A stretch of 64,000 nt of DNA from Achatina immaculata (GCA_009760885.1 CM019715.1:21306503-21370502), one strand, 5' to 3'. Counted from the stretch's first letter, positions 33,023 to 44,194 are shown. A program made the numbers and translations. The notes: generated from the sequence alone by a model not told the origin.

Positions 33023-33800
33023 AAAACTGTACATATTTTCCTTTATTTCCACCACTTCTGTACATCTCTCTCTCTCTCTCTCTCTCTCTGAACCTTAAGT
33101 GCCCAGGGCACATGGGGCTTCCGCAAGGGTTTTCCACAAATGCCTGTCCTTCGCCTTTTTTTCTGCTCTTGCCCAGGTGAGCCCTCTATTGCTCAACATC
33201 CTTTCTGTTGTTCTTCTCCATGTCTCTTTTGGTCTACCCTTACTTCTGTTCCCCTATGGTGTCCATCTTAGTGCTATTTTTGGTAGTGAGTTGTCAGTCA
33301 TTCGGAGCACATGTCCCAACCATCGCCAGCGTCTTTCCTCAATAATTGTTGTCAGTGGTTTCATCTGCATATTTTCCTTTATTTCCACCAATTCTGTACA
33401 CATTTTCCTTTATTTCTGTCATTTCTGTACATATTTTCCTTTCTTTCCGCCTTTTCTGTACATATTTTCCTTTAGTTCTGCCACTTCTGTACATATTTTC
33501 CTCTATTTCCGCCACTTCTGCACATATTTTCTTTCTTTCCGCTGCTTCTATAAAAATTTTCCTTTATTTCCTCCTTTTCTGTAAATGTTTTCCTTTCTTT
33601 CCACCTTTTCTGTACATATTTTCCTTTATTTCCACCACTTCTGTACATATTTTCCTTTGGTTCTGTCACTTCTGTGCATGTTTTCCTCTATTTTCGCCAC
33701 TTCTGCACATATTTTCCTTTATTTCCACCTCTTCTGTGCTTATTTTCCTTTCTTTCCGCCTTTTCTGTACATATTTCCCTTTGTTTCTGCCACTGTTACT
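33023..33800. repeat. 31-bp minisatellite split by a LINE
   Basis: Units 'cttctgtacatattttcctt' + 'tatttccacca'. About 1.4 units lie at 33023-33065 and about 14 at 33367-33800, with the RTE-F insertion between. Confidence 0.9.
33066..33366 (-). pseudogene. RTE-F LINE 3' fragment with (CT)n tail
   Basis: Minus strand: 'RRWRWLGHVLRMTDNSLPKI', 'GNRSKGRPKETWRRT', 'LSNRGLTWARAE', 'APCALGT*', then (GA)n, seen as (CT)n at 33066-33089. It lies inside the 31-bp array. Confidence 0.9.
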
Positions 33801-34274
33801 CATTATATTATTTCTTGCTTGAGAACTGCTAAACTTGTGAAGGATTCTGGGAAACGATGAGAGTTATGCTTGAAGAAAATGAAGCCTACGTCGTGACCTG
33901 AGTTGTATCACTCGTGCGTAATACGTTTTTCCGTGGAGAATTACTCATGAGGCTGAACGGGCTTCAGTCTACTGGGGGTGGGGGAAAGGGGGAGGGGGGG
34001 GGTCCAACATTAAGAAAAACCCCCACAATTATGGATTATAGCCTCATATGACAACAGTTCAGTACCATTGTTACTGAGGTAGCAGGTTATGTAAGAAATG
34101 GTGAAGTATCACTTTGTTTAGTCTGTGTGATATAAAAAAAGTCTTATAGTGATAGTATATATCACAACTAGAGAGAATTAAGGCCATATATCAGAAGATG
34201 AATGGCATAGTCACAACCCCCCCCCCCCCAAAAAAAAAATAAATAAATAAATAAAAGCAAAGTACAAAACTGAA
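33801..34274. other. No gene seen; G-rich tract and C/A runs
   Basis: G-rich tract at 33974-34003 ('tgggggtgggggaaaggggg' + 'aggggggggg', quadruplex-capable). C-run then A-run and (AAAT)n at 34217-34254. Confidence 0.5.
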
Positions 34275-34805
34275 CTATACTACACACTGGGGCCTTCACA
34301 CTGCGGAAAACGTAAATGGAAATGAAAAAGCAGATACCCTTTCCAAGGCATGTGACAAAATGGAACAGATTAACCAGTCAGTGACATATCAAGAAGCAAA
34401 AAACCATCAATCACAACAAACTAAGCATCAAATGGAAAACAGATATGAAAATAGAATCAAAACAAGACTCCATTCTTCAACTATGGAGATGCCAGCAAAA
34501 CCACAATCTTTTGACTAAGAACGGGACATTGTAGACTTTTAAGCTATCTATAAGGCCTCCAAATATCACACACAAATGAGTGTCCCTGTGGCTTTGGGAT
34601 CCAGACGCAAGAACAGATCCTGCAAACCTGTCCAACCCACTCAAACCTCCGAGCACAGATCTGGCCCGGGGGAGAGGAACGGACAGAGAAGCTACGGGGG
34701 CTCACACTCAAGCCTGGAGAAGACGGCGGACTCCATCAGGGCGACGGGGCTGCAGATTTAGCATGACCAACCTTTGTCGAAGAAGAAGAAGAAGAAGAAG
34801 AATTG
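34275..34805 (+). pseudogene. I-like LINE: RNase H and CPCG tail remnant
   Basis: Broken frames. 'HTAENVNGNEKADTLSKACD' is the last part of an RNase H domain (GN-x-x-AD motif). Then 'NHNKLSIKWKTDMKIESKQD', then the zinc-knuckle-like 'ECPCGFGIQTQEQILQTCPT', 'LEKTADSIRATGLQI*', and (GAA)n at 34778-34803. LINEs of the I group carry RNase H after the RT (established). A second copy is at 42155. Confidence 0.75.
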
Positions 34806-34879
34806 TGTATTTACCATAAGAGAAGGAAGCCTTACTAAGTCAGTTTTAGTTCATAGGGAAAAAAATAACTCACTCTTTC

Positions 34880-35088
34880 ACATGCCATTTACCGCAAGCC
34901 ATACCTGATTAACAAGATCATGAACGAGGAGGTCTGGGAAAGGTTAGGACAAGAACCTATGAACCTACAAATCATGTCTAGGAAATGGAGGTGGGTTGGC
35001 CACATTCTGAGGAAACCCGACACCAGCATAGCAAAGACAAGCACTGACATGGAATCTTCAAGGAAATAGAAAACAAGAAAGAGCTTGG
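34880..35088 (+). pseudogene. RTE-B LINE fragment
   Basis: 'NEEVWERLGQEPMNLQIMSR' and 'KWRWVGHILRKPDTSIAK', cut at 'aatagaaaacaagaaag', where a minus-strand RTE-B begins. Confidence 0.8.
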
Positions 35089-36085
35089 GAGCACTAACCA
35101 CGGGTTAAGGCTCTCCAGTCATCCCCGTTCTTGGGATTATTCTCTGCTTCCTTCCATGTGTATCCCTTGTTTCTAAGCACTGTCATAATTTCTCTTTTCC
35201 ATGTAAGTCTAGGTCTTCCTCGTGTTCTATTTCCTTGAGGATTCCATGTAATAACTTCAGATGGGAAATGCAGAACAGAAATTAGGAACAGAATAGGCCA
35301 AGCAAAGACTGCATTTCAGAGAATGAGAAATATATTATCCAACACATCCTTATCAATGAATGTTAGAAAACGAGTCCTAAAATGTTATATTGAACCTATC
35401 TTGTTATATGGAAGTGAATCATGGACAATAGGCAAGTCTACACAAAAATCATTGGAAGCAGCAGAAATGTGGTTTATTAGAAGAATGTTGCGAATCCCCT
35501 GGACAGCAAAAATAACTAATGAAGATTGTATGAGAAGAGCTGGAGAGACAAAAAAACCTTGTCAAAAAGATAAAAGAGAGACAATGTACTTTCATAGGAC
35601 ATGCAATGAGAAGAGGGGACATTGAAAATATTATAACAGGAAAAATAGAAGGAAGAAGATCAAGAGGAAGACCAAGAGAAATGATAGTGGACAGTCTGAC
35701 GGGATGGTGTGAGAGGAGATCACCAACTGAACTGATGGCCTGTATGAAGGATCGGGTACTCTGGAGAAGCATAATAGCCAACGCCAGTCGGCACGGCACA
35801 TGATGATCATGATGATGATGATGATGATTCCATGTCAGTGCCTGTCTTGTTATGCTGGTGTCGGGTTTTCTCAGAGTGTGGCCAATCCACCTCCACTTCC
35901 TAGACATAATTTGTAGGTTCGTATGATGTTGTCTTACCCTTTCCCAGATCTCCTCGTTCCTAATCTTGTCCTGTCATTTAATGTTTAAAATCCCCCTCAA
36001 GCAGTAGTTCATGAATGTTTGTATCCTTTGTTGTATTGTCTTGGTTATAATCCATGTCTCCAAGTCATATAGCAGGAAAGTCCAT
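35089..36085 (-). pseudogene. RTE-B LINE fragment split by RTE-A
   Basis: Minus strand from about 36085: 'LGDMDYNQDN' or 'LETWIITKTIQQRIQTFMNY' (thumb), 'CLRGILNIKWQDKIRNEEIW', 'MSRKWRWIGHTLRKPDTSIT'. RTE-A (35250-35825) interrupts it, then 'GNRTRGRPRLTWKREIMTVL' and 'GDDWRALTRG*' toward 35095. It sits inverted beside the plus-strand copy at 34880. Confidence 0.85.
35250..35825 (+). pseudogene. RTE-A LINE inserted in RTE-B
   Basis: It begins inside the thumb ('aataacttcagatgggaaat'). 'MNVRKRVLKCYIEPILLYGS', 'MLRIPWTAKITNEDCMRRAG', frameshift, 'GRRSRGRPREMIVDSLTGWC', 'SIIANASRHGT*' and (GATGAT)n. Flanked by a 10-bp target duplication 'gattccatgt' (35240-35249 and 35826-35835). Confidence 0.95.
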
Positions 36086-36585
36086 ATTATTAGTAAATAT
36101 TTTTTATGTGATGCACTTTATATGAAACTATTTGCTTACATGACCACTTAAAAGTGTCTGGATATAAAGTGTTTATTTCCTGTTGCGTGGTTATGCTATC
36201 GAGGTGTTATTTTCGGGTGTTCTGGAGGAGAGGTTTTGTGCCTGAAATGTTCGATCTTGAAGAAAGTTCTATAGAAGTACCTATTTCACAGTGGCCAATA
36301 ATTTAAATTATGCGGATTTTGATCCTGGCCAGAAGCTACTTGACAAATATAGGTCATACCAATGACCTTTTTTTTTTTAAAAATAGATGAAGTGACTTTC
36401 AGGCGAAGAGGTACACGGGAACCCGTTTGTAAGACAGAAGAGAAAGTGCTGGGTTGGTCCTCCATTCTTGTCTCTTGTCCTCAGTGACACAGGAGTAATG
36501 TGTCCCGTGTTTACTGTACGTGATTAAAGCTCTGACCATACAAGGGAGCTCTCTCTAAGACATCACGTCAGAGCCTAGCACGCGT
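36086..36585. other. No gene seen
   Basis: Unique sequence, T-run at 36368-36378. Confidence 0.3.
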
Positions 36586-36760
36586 GCGTGAGTAGCCGCC
36601 ATTTGTCTCCAATCTTCTCAATTAAAGGAACAAAATGACGTCTTATGTCAACAAGTCTAAATGCGCATGCGCCGGCTATCATGGCGATTCCGGTAATTGA
36701 ACTACGGAACATTAAAAGGAAATATGATTTGATTGTTCCCCCTTGCCGGAAACGCTTCGT
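36586..36760 (+). promoter_or_regulatory. NRF1/YY1/ETS-like promoter patch
   Basis: Within 175 bp: 'gccgccatttgtc' (YY1-like, about 36595), 'tgcgcatgcgcc' (NRF1 palindrome, 36663-36674), 'attccggt' (ETS-like, about 36686), 'tgccggaaac' (ETS-like, about 36742) and 'aaatgacgtctt' (CRE-like). Locally CpG-rich against the AT-rich surround. The frame at 36645-36878 downstream is not recognised. Which gene, if any, it serves is unknown. Confidence 0.35.
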
Positions 36761-36974
36761 GTGGAATTGTGTTTGTTTCGGTGAGGGATTCTGGGAGCAA
36801 GATTGGATTAAAGCAGACCCTGGGAGTGTTTCTACAGCCAGCCAAGCTTTGTGTGGTTACTGCTGCTGTCTTGTTTAGTTCAAGTACCGCTGGTTCCTGC
36901 TTTAATCATTACAGCTCTCAGCATGATTAGCCGAGATCTCAGTTCGCTTCTGGGAATAGTGTATTTTTATTATT

Positions 36975-37205
36975 ATATCTAATATAGAGTACAGGGTTCT
37001 AATATAGAGTACAGGGTTCTAGTATAGAGTACAGGGTTTTTTGGTAGGGTACAGGGTTCTAGTATAGAGCATAGGGTTTTTTTGTAGAGTACAGGGTTCT
37101 AGTATAGAGCGCAGGGTTCTAGTACAGAGCGCAGGGTTCTAGTATAGAACGCAGGGTTCTAGTATAGAGCGCAGGGTTCTAGTATAGAGCGCAGGGTTCT
37201 AGCTG
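36975..37205. repeat. 20-bp minisatellite
   Basis: About 11 units of 'tctagtatagagcgcagggt' / 'tctagtatagagtacagggt', with two divergent units near 37030-37090. Confidence 0.9.
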
Positions 37206-38320
37206 AAAATTACTTCCTGCTGGAGGTTTTTTGGTTTTGATTTTTTTTTTTATATAAAGAGTCTAAAACATATTTTTCTAAGTAAATCTTGTAGCAAACT
37301 TTGAATACTAACTTTTATTTAAATTTTGCTGGAATTGTTTTGTTCATTTCTTTCATAGCGTTAACGAGATATTTTGTACCAACGTATAGAGAAAACTATG
37401 CATGAATAATTATGAAGATAAATTGTGAATTTCTCTACATGAAGAGAACTGTGGATTAGGAACTCGGTCAATTCTCCCATAAGGCAGTCCATTGCATCAG
37501 TTGCTAAGAATCATTATGGCGGTGGTAATGACAAACTCCTCCTGTCGATGCCCCTGTTTTTATAACTAATTCCTATCTGATTCCCTCTTTCATTCAAAGA
37601 TCCATCTGTATTCATACCAAGAACTGATGACCTTTACTGGGAGGGCATTAGCCAGTCTTCTTGTGCACTCATCTGTAGAGCCGTGACGGCTTGTGTCATC
37701 ATAACCATCATCGTCATCATCATCATCGTCATCTGTTGACATTATCATTACTAACCAGAAGATTGAAATTGTTGTTTTGAGCATACTGAACAATAACATA
37801 GCCATTTTTTTTTCTTGGTGGCTTGGGTTTTATATCCGCTCCTGGGGTTATTTGGAGCTCTGGTTCAGAAAAATTACATTATATAGTCCGCACCAGCTCT
37901 AGTTTCTTAGTTATGGTTAAATTTATAAAATTTTAGTCAAGTGCAGAACTGGGAAGTCATATCAAGCTGTCTTATATGAAATGGGAAATTTATGTATTTA
38001 ATTTGCTCACATTTTTTTGTCTACAATGACCTTTGTTTCACAACTATTCATCTACCTGCGTTCCTATAATGCACACTGGCATAAAAATATATAGCTCAAA
38101 TGACAAAATCGCTTTTGTTCTGAATTATTACATAATTATGTGAAAAAATTAAGATTGTAAATCATGGTTTTCGTAGACTACATAAATTTGTATTTCAAAG
38201 GTTTCTCAATCTGATATGTTTAAGACAGTTTCGCTGTGTAATAGTTATAGCCGTATAGGATGTGTGTATATATTCCCACTCATATCATTTCATTTTTGCA
38301 AATCGAACACAGTAGAGGTT
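37206..38320. other. No gene seen; (ATC)n at 37697-37732
   Basis: AT-rich. The part from about 38200 may be the 5' leader of the broken transposon gene that follows. Confidence 0.35.
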
Positions 38321-38566
38321 ATGGCCACTTCAAGACGGAGCTGCATGAATCATCCCGATGTATTTGGCTATATTTGTGGGGAGTACACACTGAAAGCTAG
38401 TAGTAAACCTATTTCTGAGTTTATTAATAAAAAAGAACAAATGTAGGTTATTTTGGTGTCAAGCTTGGAGATCAAGATAAGCCATGGAGTCCTCATTTAC
38501 TATGCAAAACTTGTAGGAAACATTTTGCGCCAGTGGACAAATGGAAAGAGAAGATGCCTGAAATTT

Positions 38567-38700
38567 GGAGCACCAGTGGTGTGGAGTACCAATGGTGTGG
38601 AGTATCAGTGGTGTGGAGTACCAATGGTGTGGAGTACCAATGGTGTGGAGTACCAGTGGTGTGGAGTATCAGTGGTGTGGAGTACCAATGGTGTGGATGG
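38567..38700. repeat. 16-bp minisatellite inside the broken gene
   Basis: Eight units of 'agtaccaatggtgtgg' or 'agtatcagtggtgtgg'. The seed is the host codon run for V-P-M-V-W. Confidence 0.9.
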
Positions 38701-38757
38701 AACCGAAAAAGCACTTCGACGACTGTTATTTTTGTATTCTTAATATCTATACAGGCA

Positions 38758-38890
38758 TCAATCGAAATAATCGTGACACGTGGTTCTACCCTGTCGAAAT
38801 AATCGTGACACGTGGTCCTACCCTGTCGAAATAATCGTGACACGTGGTCCTACCCTGTCGAAATAATCGTGACACGTGGTCCTACCCTGC
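38758..38890. repeat. 32-bp minisatellite inside the broken gene
   Basis: Four units of 'tcgaaataatcgtgacacgt' + 'ggtcctaccctg'. The seed is the host segment NRNNRDTW-x-YP. Confidence 0.9.
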
Positions 38891-40165
38891 CCTACCTTCA
38901 GCTAGGAGACCCTTTCCGCACTCGGATCTTGTACCTGTTCCACCTTTCCTTGAACTACCACAGCTCTCAGAGGATGAGACTGGCGTGTCTGGTATCGCAT
39001 AAGGTAGAGAAAGGGGGGGGGGGCATTGACAGTGAATTCCAAACAAATTCACACAGTCATCGTTTCGATCAGAATGAACTGAGTGATCTGATCAGGAACT
39101 TAAATCTTTCCAAGTAGTCTTCTCAATTGCTTACTTCCAGACTAAAAGAAAAGAATATACTTCAGCCTGGAATGAAAATTATATTTTATCGAAGGAAAGA
39201 AAGGGATTTGCTGCCATTCTTTACCGAAGACAACAACTTAGTTAGTATATTGCAATGACATGGAAAACCTTGTGAAGAAAATTGGTCTTTCAGAATATAA
39301 CCCAAGTAAGTGACGTCTTTTCATCGAGAGTAAAACGTAGTTTAAAATTTGCCCTTTTAAATAACGGCAACAAATATGGTCTCTTTTTCAATCGGCCACT
39401 ATGAAAGAAAAGTACAAGGCTATTTCTTTAGTCCTAGAAAAGATAAATTACAAAGAACATCAATGGGTGATTTGTGTAGACTTGAAGATGGTTAATTTTA
39501 TTCTTGGTCAACAAAGTGGCTACACAAAGTATCCTTGGTTTTTATGCCTTTGGGATAGTAGAGACAAATATGAACCTTTGGTAGCACGAGATAGAATCAT
39601 ACTGCCACCACTACATATAAAGCTAGGTCTGATGAAACAATTTGTAAAGGCTTTGAATAAAGACGATTCATGCACTGAATACATAGTCCATAAGTTATCT
39701 GGACTTACCATGGAAAAACTGAAGGCAGAAATTTTCGATGATCCACAGATTAGACAACTTATAAATGACCCACATTTCATAGCATCAATGAATGAAATCG
39801 AATCATGTGCCTGGTCTTCATTTGCTCCTGTTGTGAAAAGTTTTCTTGGCAACAAGAAGGCAGACAACTACACACAATTAGTAGAGGATATGCTCTTTCA
39901 TTTCAACAGGCGTGGTTGTAACAAGAATGTTAAAATCCATTATCTGCAGTCGCTTAAATCGTTTTCCAGAGAACCTTGGTGACTTAGGCGAAGAATTATG
40001 TGAAAGATTTAAACAAGACATAACAAGACAATGAAAGCCAGATACCAAGGAAGATGGGATGCACACGTGATGGCAGACTACTGGTGGAATCTTATGTGGG
40101 ATTGTCCTAGCAGATTCCACTCTCGGAAGTCCTACAAAAGGAGCTTCTTGTGTATCATAAACTAT

Positions 40166-41469
40166 TTTCATGTAATATACTTTTCTTTTAATTTTTAATA
40201 TGTTTCCTTCATGTTTAAAAGATATTAATTTAAACACTACATTAAAATATCCTGATTTCTTATGGGTGAGCAGAGTGAATAGTGATATATGGTGAATGTT
40301 CTATATCTGAAAAACTATATCTGATAGGATAAAACTGTTGCAGTTTTTTTGAATCAGCAGGTCAAGTATACTCAGACACAGGTCTAACATTTGAGGCACC
40401 AAAATGTGTCTTGGCCAGTGTAATCTTACTATTATTTTTCTTTCTCTAATATCTTTCATGGTCGTCCATAGGTCCAAGTCCCAAAAGGGGGTGGGCCGAG
40501 GTGAGAACTGGGGTTGTACCCCTAAGAAGAGGGGCCCAGAAAGTCTATCAGAAATTAAAAAAAAAAACTATGAAGTTCCGTCTGCAATCTCGATATAGGG
40601 TTAAATAGAAACGGACTTCAGTTCCCATCCTTCCTCTCCACGACCTTGTATGCGAGTAAATCTGATATCATCCGTTTCTTGTTGTTTATAAATCAGTAGT
40701 TGTAAACAAGGACTTTAGTTGTTTGTGAGGGCTGTTGTTTGGGCTTGAACTTATACTGACAGAGAGCACAAGAAGAAACAACAAAGTATCATGTGTTGAG
40801 ACGATTGCTGGTCAGGCACAGTTTAGAGAACGTTTTATCTTTTAAGAACTGCAAATTTTCTAGCTTTCCTGTGGAAACAAAATTGAAACTATGACACAGA
40901 CTAACACATGTGAAAACTTGTGATAGTTCGAGGAGAATCATCTCTGTTTGTCATTCCTGGCGTTGTCCACCAATCTTGACCCAGGAGAAGCCATGAGAAA
41001 TGTCTTCGACACGAGCTGACAGTCCCTCTATAAGGGACGCTATGTAACATTGTTCTCGACGGACAGGAAAACTGGATAAACATCTTCGCCCATCGCCCGA
41101 ACGTGATTTTTGATGCCTTGTTCAGAAGCCAAGGTGCACGATGGACAAAAGCCCTAATTGTTCCAGGAATTTCCAGTTTACAAAGACAATAGTTGCTGGC
41201 GAAGAAAGAACATTTTCCTGGAGGGAAGTCAACAGGAGCACACGCCGAATTCATGACCATCTTGCTTTGCTGGAAATCCGATGGCTGTTTTGGCAACAGT
41301 GGCTGTGGTAATGTACACATTTTCAGAAAGTTGCTGGGGAGGCCAAACATTACACAAGCTGTTAGCTCCCTTTGAATGGCCGTCCAAATTTAAAGAGATC
41401 ACAGAATCACCGCCCTCACCCTCCCCCGGTGCTGTTATATCTCTCGGGAGGAAATCTGTTCCGTCTCTG
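40166..41469. other. No gene supported
   Basis: Unique sequence. A minus-strand frame of 149 codons (40901-41350) is open, but overlapping frames on the other strand are too. It has no recognisable domain or splice sites, so I do not call it a gene. Confidence 0.35.
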
Positions 41470-41880
41470 AACACTGATCAACCAGTGACTTTAGACTCGA
41501 CAATGATCAACCAGTGACTTTAGACTCGTTACTGATCAACCAATGACTTTAGACTCGCTACTGATCAACCAATGACTTTAGACTCGACACTGATCAACCA
41601 ATGACTTTAGACTCGCTACTGATCAACCAATGACTTTAGACTCGACACTGATCAACCAATGACTTTAGACTCGCTACTGATCAACCAATGACTTTAGACT
41701 CGCTACTGATCAACCAATGACTTTAGACTCGACACTGATCAACCAATGACTTTAGACTCTCTACTGATCAACCAATGACTTTAGACTCGACACTGATCAA
41801 CCAATGACTTTAGACTCTCTACTGATCAACCAATGACTTTAGACTCGACACTGATCAACCAATGACTCTAGACTCGACAC
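41470..41880. repeat. 29-bp minisatellite, about 14 copies
   Basis: Units 'actgatcaaccaatgacttt' + 'agactcgac', with a 'cgct'/'ctct' variant alternating with 'cgac' in a loose two-unit pattern. Confidence 0.95.
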
Positions 41881-42154
41881 GTCAACTGTTTTACCTAGCT
41901 CTGAGTGTTGTTTTTTTCTGCCATTCAAATCGCATTCCGACTCCTGTGATTTTCAGCATACTCCGAATCCGACTCTACCTAAAATACTTAAGAATCTTGT
42001 TCTGACTCAATAGCCCATGCTTTATTTCTCTTCTCTCCCTCCCCCTACCCCCGGCCAAAGTTCTTCCTGGTTGCAGTATGTGCCACATTAACCTTCAGAA
42101 CGAGGTACAGGTGGATGTGGTGGAGCACCAGCTTGTTATAATGGAGCTAACTGG

Positions 42155-42480
42155 TTCACACTGCAGTTCGGTGGGAGGACATTGTCCTACTTTCATGTCT
42201 TCTTCTTCTTCTTCTGCGTTCGAGGTAGTTGATCACATCAGATCCTGATCCCTGCCGACATGGCAAAGCCCGCAGTCCTCTCCAGATCTTGGCCATGTCT
42301 CGCGCCTCAGGTCCGCATGGTATGAGCAATCTTGAAGGATATTTCTGGAGTCTGGACTCCACCGCCACATGGACACTCGTCAGTGTAAGACATTTTGATT
42401 CGATATAGGTGGCTTAATACTCTGCAGAGGCCTGTCTTCAGGCGGAAAAAGATGATTTGCTGACGTCTTTTTTGTTGGTG
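42155..42480 (-). pseudogene. I-like LINE tail, second copy
   Basis: Minus strand: 'EDRPLQSIK', 'VSMWRWSPDSRNILQDCSYH', 'ARDMAKIWRG' and 'LERTAGFAMSAG', with (GAA)n tail seen as (TTC)n at 42198-42214. It parallels 34570-34803 in order and tail. Confidence 0.65.
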
Positions 42481-42654
42481 TACTGGATCTGGTTTGTTAC
42501 TGTATTTCAGTTGTTTCCTTCATTTGTATACCCCGAGAAAGGGAAGTAACTTGGCAGGTAGTTGTAATCGTTATTTTTTCTCAACATTGTCATCACTTGT
42601 CGTAAGAAGAGAGAATTCCACGTCGTAGCACTTGCTACAGGAAGCTGAAACTCG

Positions 42655-42730
42655 AGGTTGTTGACAGCTGAAACTTGACAGCTGAAACTTGATATCTGAA
42701 ATTTGACAGCTGAAACTTGACAACTGAAGT
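42655..42730. repeat. 16-bp tandem repeat, about five copies
   Basis: 'cagctgaaacttgaca' units with minor changes. Confidence 0.9.
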
Positions 42731-42924
42731 CCTGTGGGGACACTGGATAGTACATACACTATTTCGGATTAGTATTGTACTTTGCTGACTTTCTTTAGTT
42801 ACTTTAGGAGTTCTAAGAAAGGTTCTTCTTAATAGGCTCCATCATTTTGAGTTGATAAATATCCTGGTTAGCGGAAAGTGATGTCAGGATAACCAGGTTG
42901 ATAGTGGCCAAGCATGAACATGTG

Positions 42925-42951
42925 ATAAGGAATCTCTCTCTCTCCCCTCAC

Positions 42952-42992
<41 letters not shown>

Positions 42993-43411
42993 CCATGTCA
43001 ATCAGGAGTTGGTCGTCACTGATTTCCACAATCATCAATCCTTTGCTCTTTCTATAAGCTGTCTCTGGACCTGCTCTGTGCCACTCGTTTTGTTCATCAA
43101 GTATTTTGTTTCCTTGTCTTTCTCTATCTCTTTTCCCCTCCAGTTTTCTTGTTGTTATCGAGTGATCCAGGTTTGCCTCTTCTCAAAATATGTCCTACAA
43201 ATCCGGACTGTCGTTCTCCGAATTTTGCCATAATTTCTCTCTTTTGCTCACCTTTACTTAGAACCTCTTCAGTTTATTTTCTTGGCTGTTCATGGTATTC
43301 TCATCAATCTTCTGAGTAGATTCTGAGTTCTCTTGGTTCTACTACTACTACTACTATTACTACTACTACTACTACTACTACTTCTATTACTACTACTACT
43401 ACTACTTCTAT

Positions 43412-43455
<44 letters not shown>

Positions 43456-43960
43456 TTACTACTACTACTACTACTACTTCTATTACTACTACTACTTCTA
43501 TTACTACTACTACTACTTCTATTACTACTACCACTACTACTACTTCTATTACTACTACTACTACTACTACTTCTATTACTACTACTACTACTTCTATTAC
43601 TACTACTACTACTACTACTACTTCTGCTACTCCTACTACTTCCACTACTACTTCTAATACTAATATAACTACCATTACTACTACTAGTACTATTACTACC
43701 ATGTCTCACATCCATACAACAATACGGGCTCCATGCAACACTGAATATCTCTCTTTCTGGCATTCGTTGACAGAACTTTATTGCATAGAATGTTTTTCAT
43801 TTTCATAAATGCTGACGTGTTCTGGGCTATTCTTCTCCTCTGATAAGGAATCAGTCAGCCATAAGTCTCTGACATGGATGGCTATATCTCCTCTGTACCG
43901 CTGTAACCCTCAGTCCCATAATCCCTGACAAAAGTCTGGGCAGACAATGAACGACATCTT
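42925..43960 (-). pseudogene. RTE-K LINE fragment split by a (TAC)n array
   Basis: Minus strand, high to low coordinates: 'RRIAQNTSAFMKMKNILCNK' and 'VLSTNARKR', 'CCMEPVLLYGCETW' (about 43950-43705). Then the trinucleotide array (43338-43700), then 'TQNLLRRLMRIPW'-like sequence near 43300, 'QSGFVGHILRRGKP', 'EWHRAGPETAYRKSKGLM' near 43050, and (GA)n seen as (CT)n at 42955-42989. The array separates the thumb motif from the following RIPW motif, which are close together in RTE-A. Confidence 0.7.
43338..43700. repeat. (TAC)n array within RTE-K
   Basis: About 120 trinucleotides, mainly TAC, with TTC, TAT and TGC variants. Confidence 0.99.
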
Positions 43961-44194
43961 GTCAGTTTCGTGTGCAAAGTCTATGGGTGAAGGCGGATTT
44001 CACGCATGCGCATTTGGCGTGTTGTGAGCACAGCTTAAACTGGATACACGAGGCGGTACTGTTTTCTTTTTATATAATTAGCGCCATCATCGCTGCCGTC
44101 ACCACCGCAGCTACAACAGTCATGAACTGTGTTGGGTCTAGAAAAAAGAGCACGTTTTCAGAAACCACTAACATTCAATTACCACTCGCTATTT

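Larger units (their letters stand above)
38321..40165 (+). pseudogene. Broken copy of a widespread invertebrate mobile-element-type gene
   Basis: Starts MATSRRSCMNHPDVFGYICG (38321), with a Cys/His cluster in which one expected Cys is Gly. After a frameshift near 38445: 'YFGVKLGDQDKPWSPHLLCK' + 'TC'. Two internal minisatellites (38567-38700 and 38758-38890) split the 'VPMVW' and 'NRNNRDTW' segments. Further pieces: 'EKNILQPGMKI'-like remnants near 39155, 'YRRKERDLLPFF' near 39190, 'VKKIGLSEYNPS' near 39270. A clean frame at 39401-39981 has 'HQWVICVDLKMVNFILGQQS', 'CLWDSRDKYEPLVARDRIIL' and 'CAWSSFAPVVKSFLGNKKAD'. After another shift: 'LCERFKQDI', 'ARYQGRWDAHVMADYWWNLM'. I recognise this from memory as an uncharacterised protein found in many invertebrate genomes in many copies. 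A DDE-type nuclease is a guess. Many breaks, so not functional. Confidence 0.75.

Noticed and set aside
40901..41350. 149-codon minus-strand ORF
   Set aside because: No recognised domain, no splice sites, and competing frames on the plus strand. Left as unique sequence.
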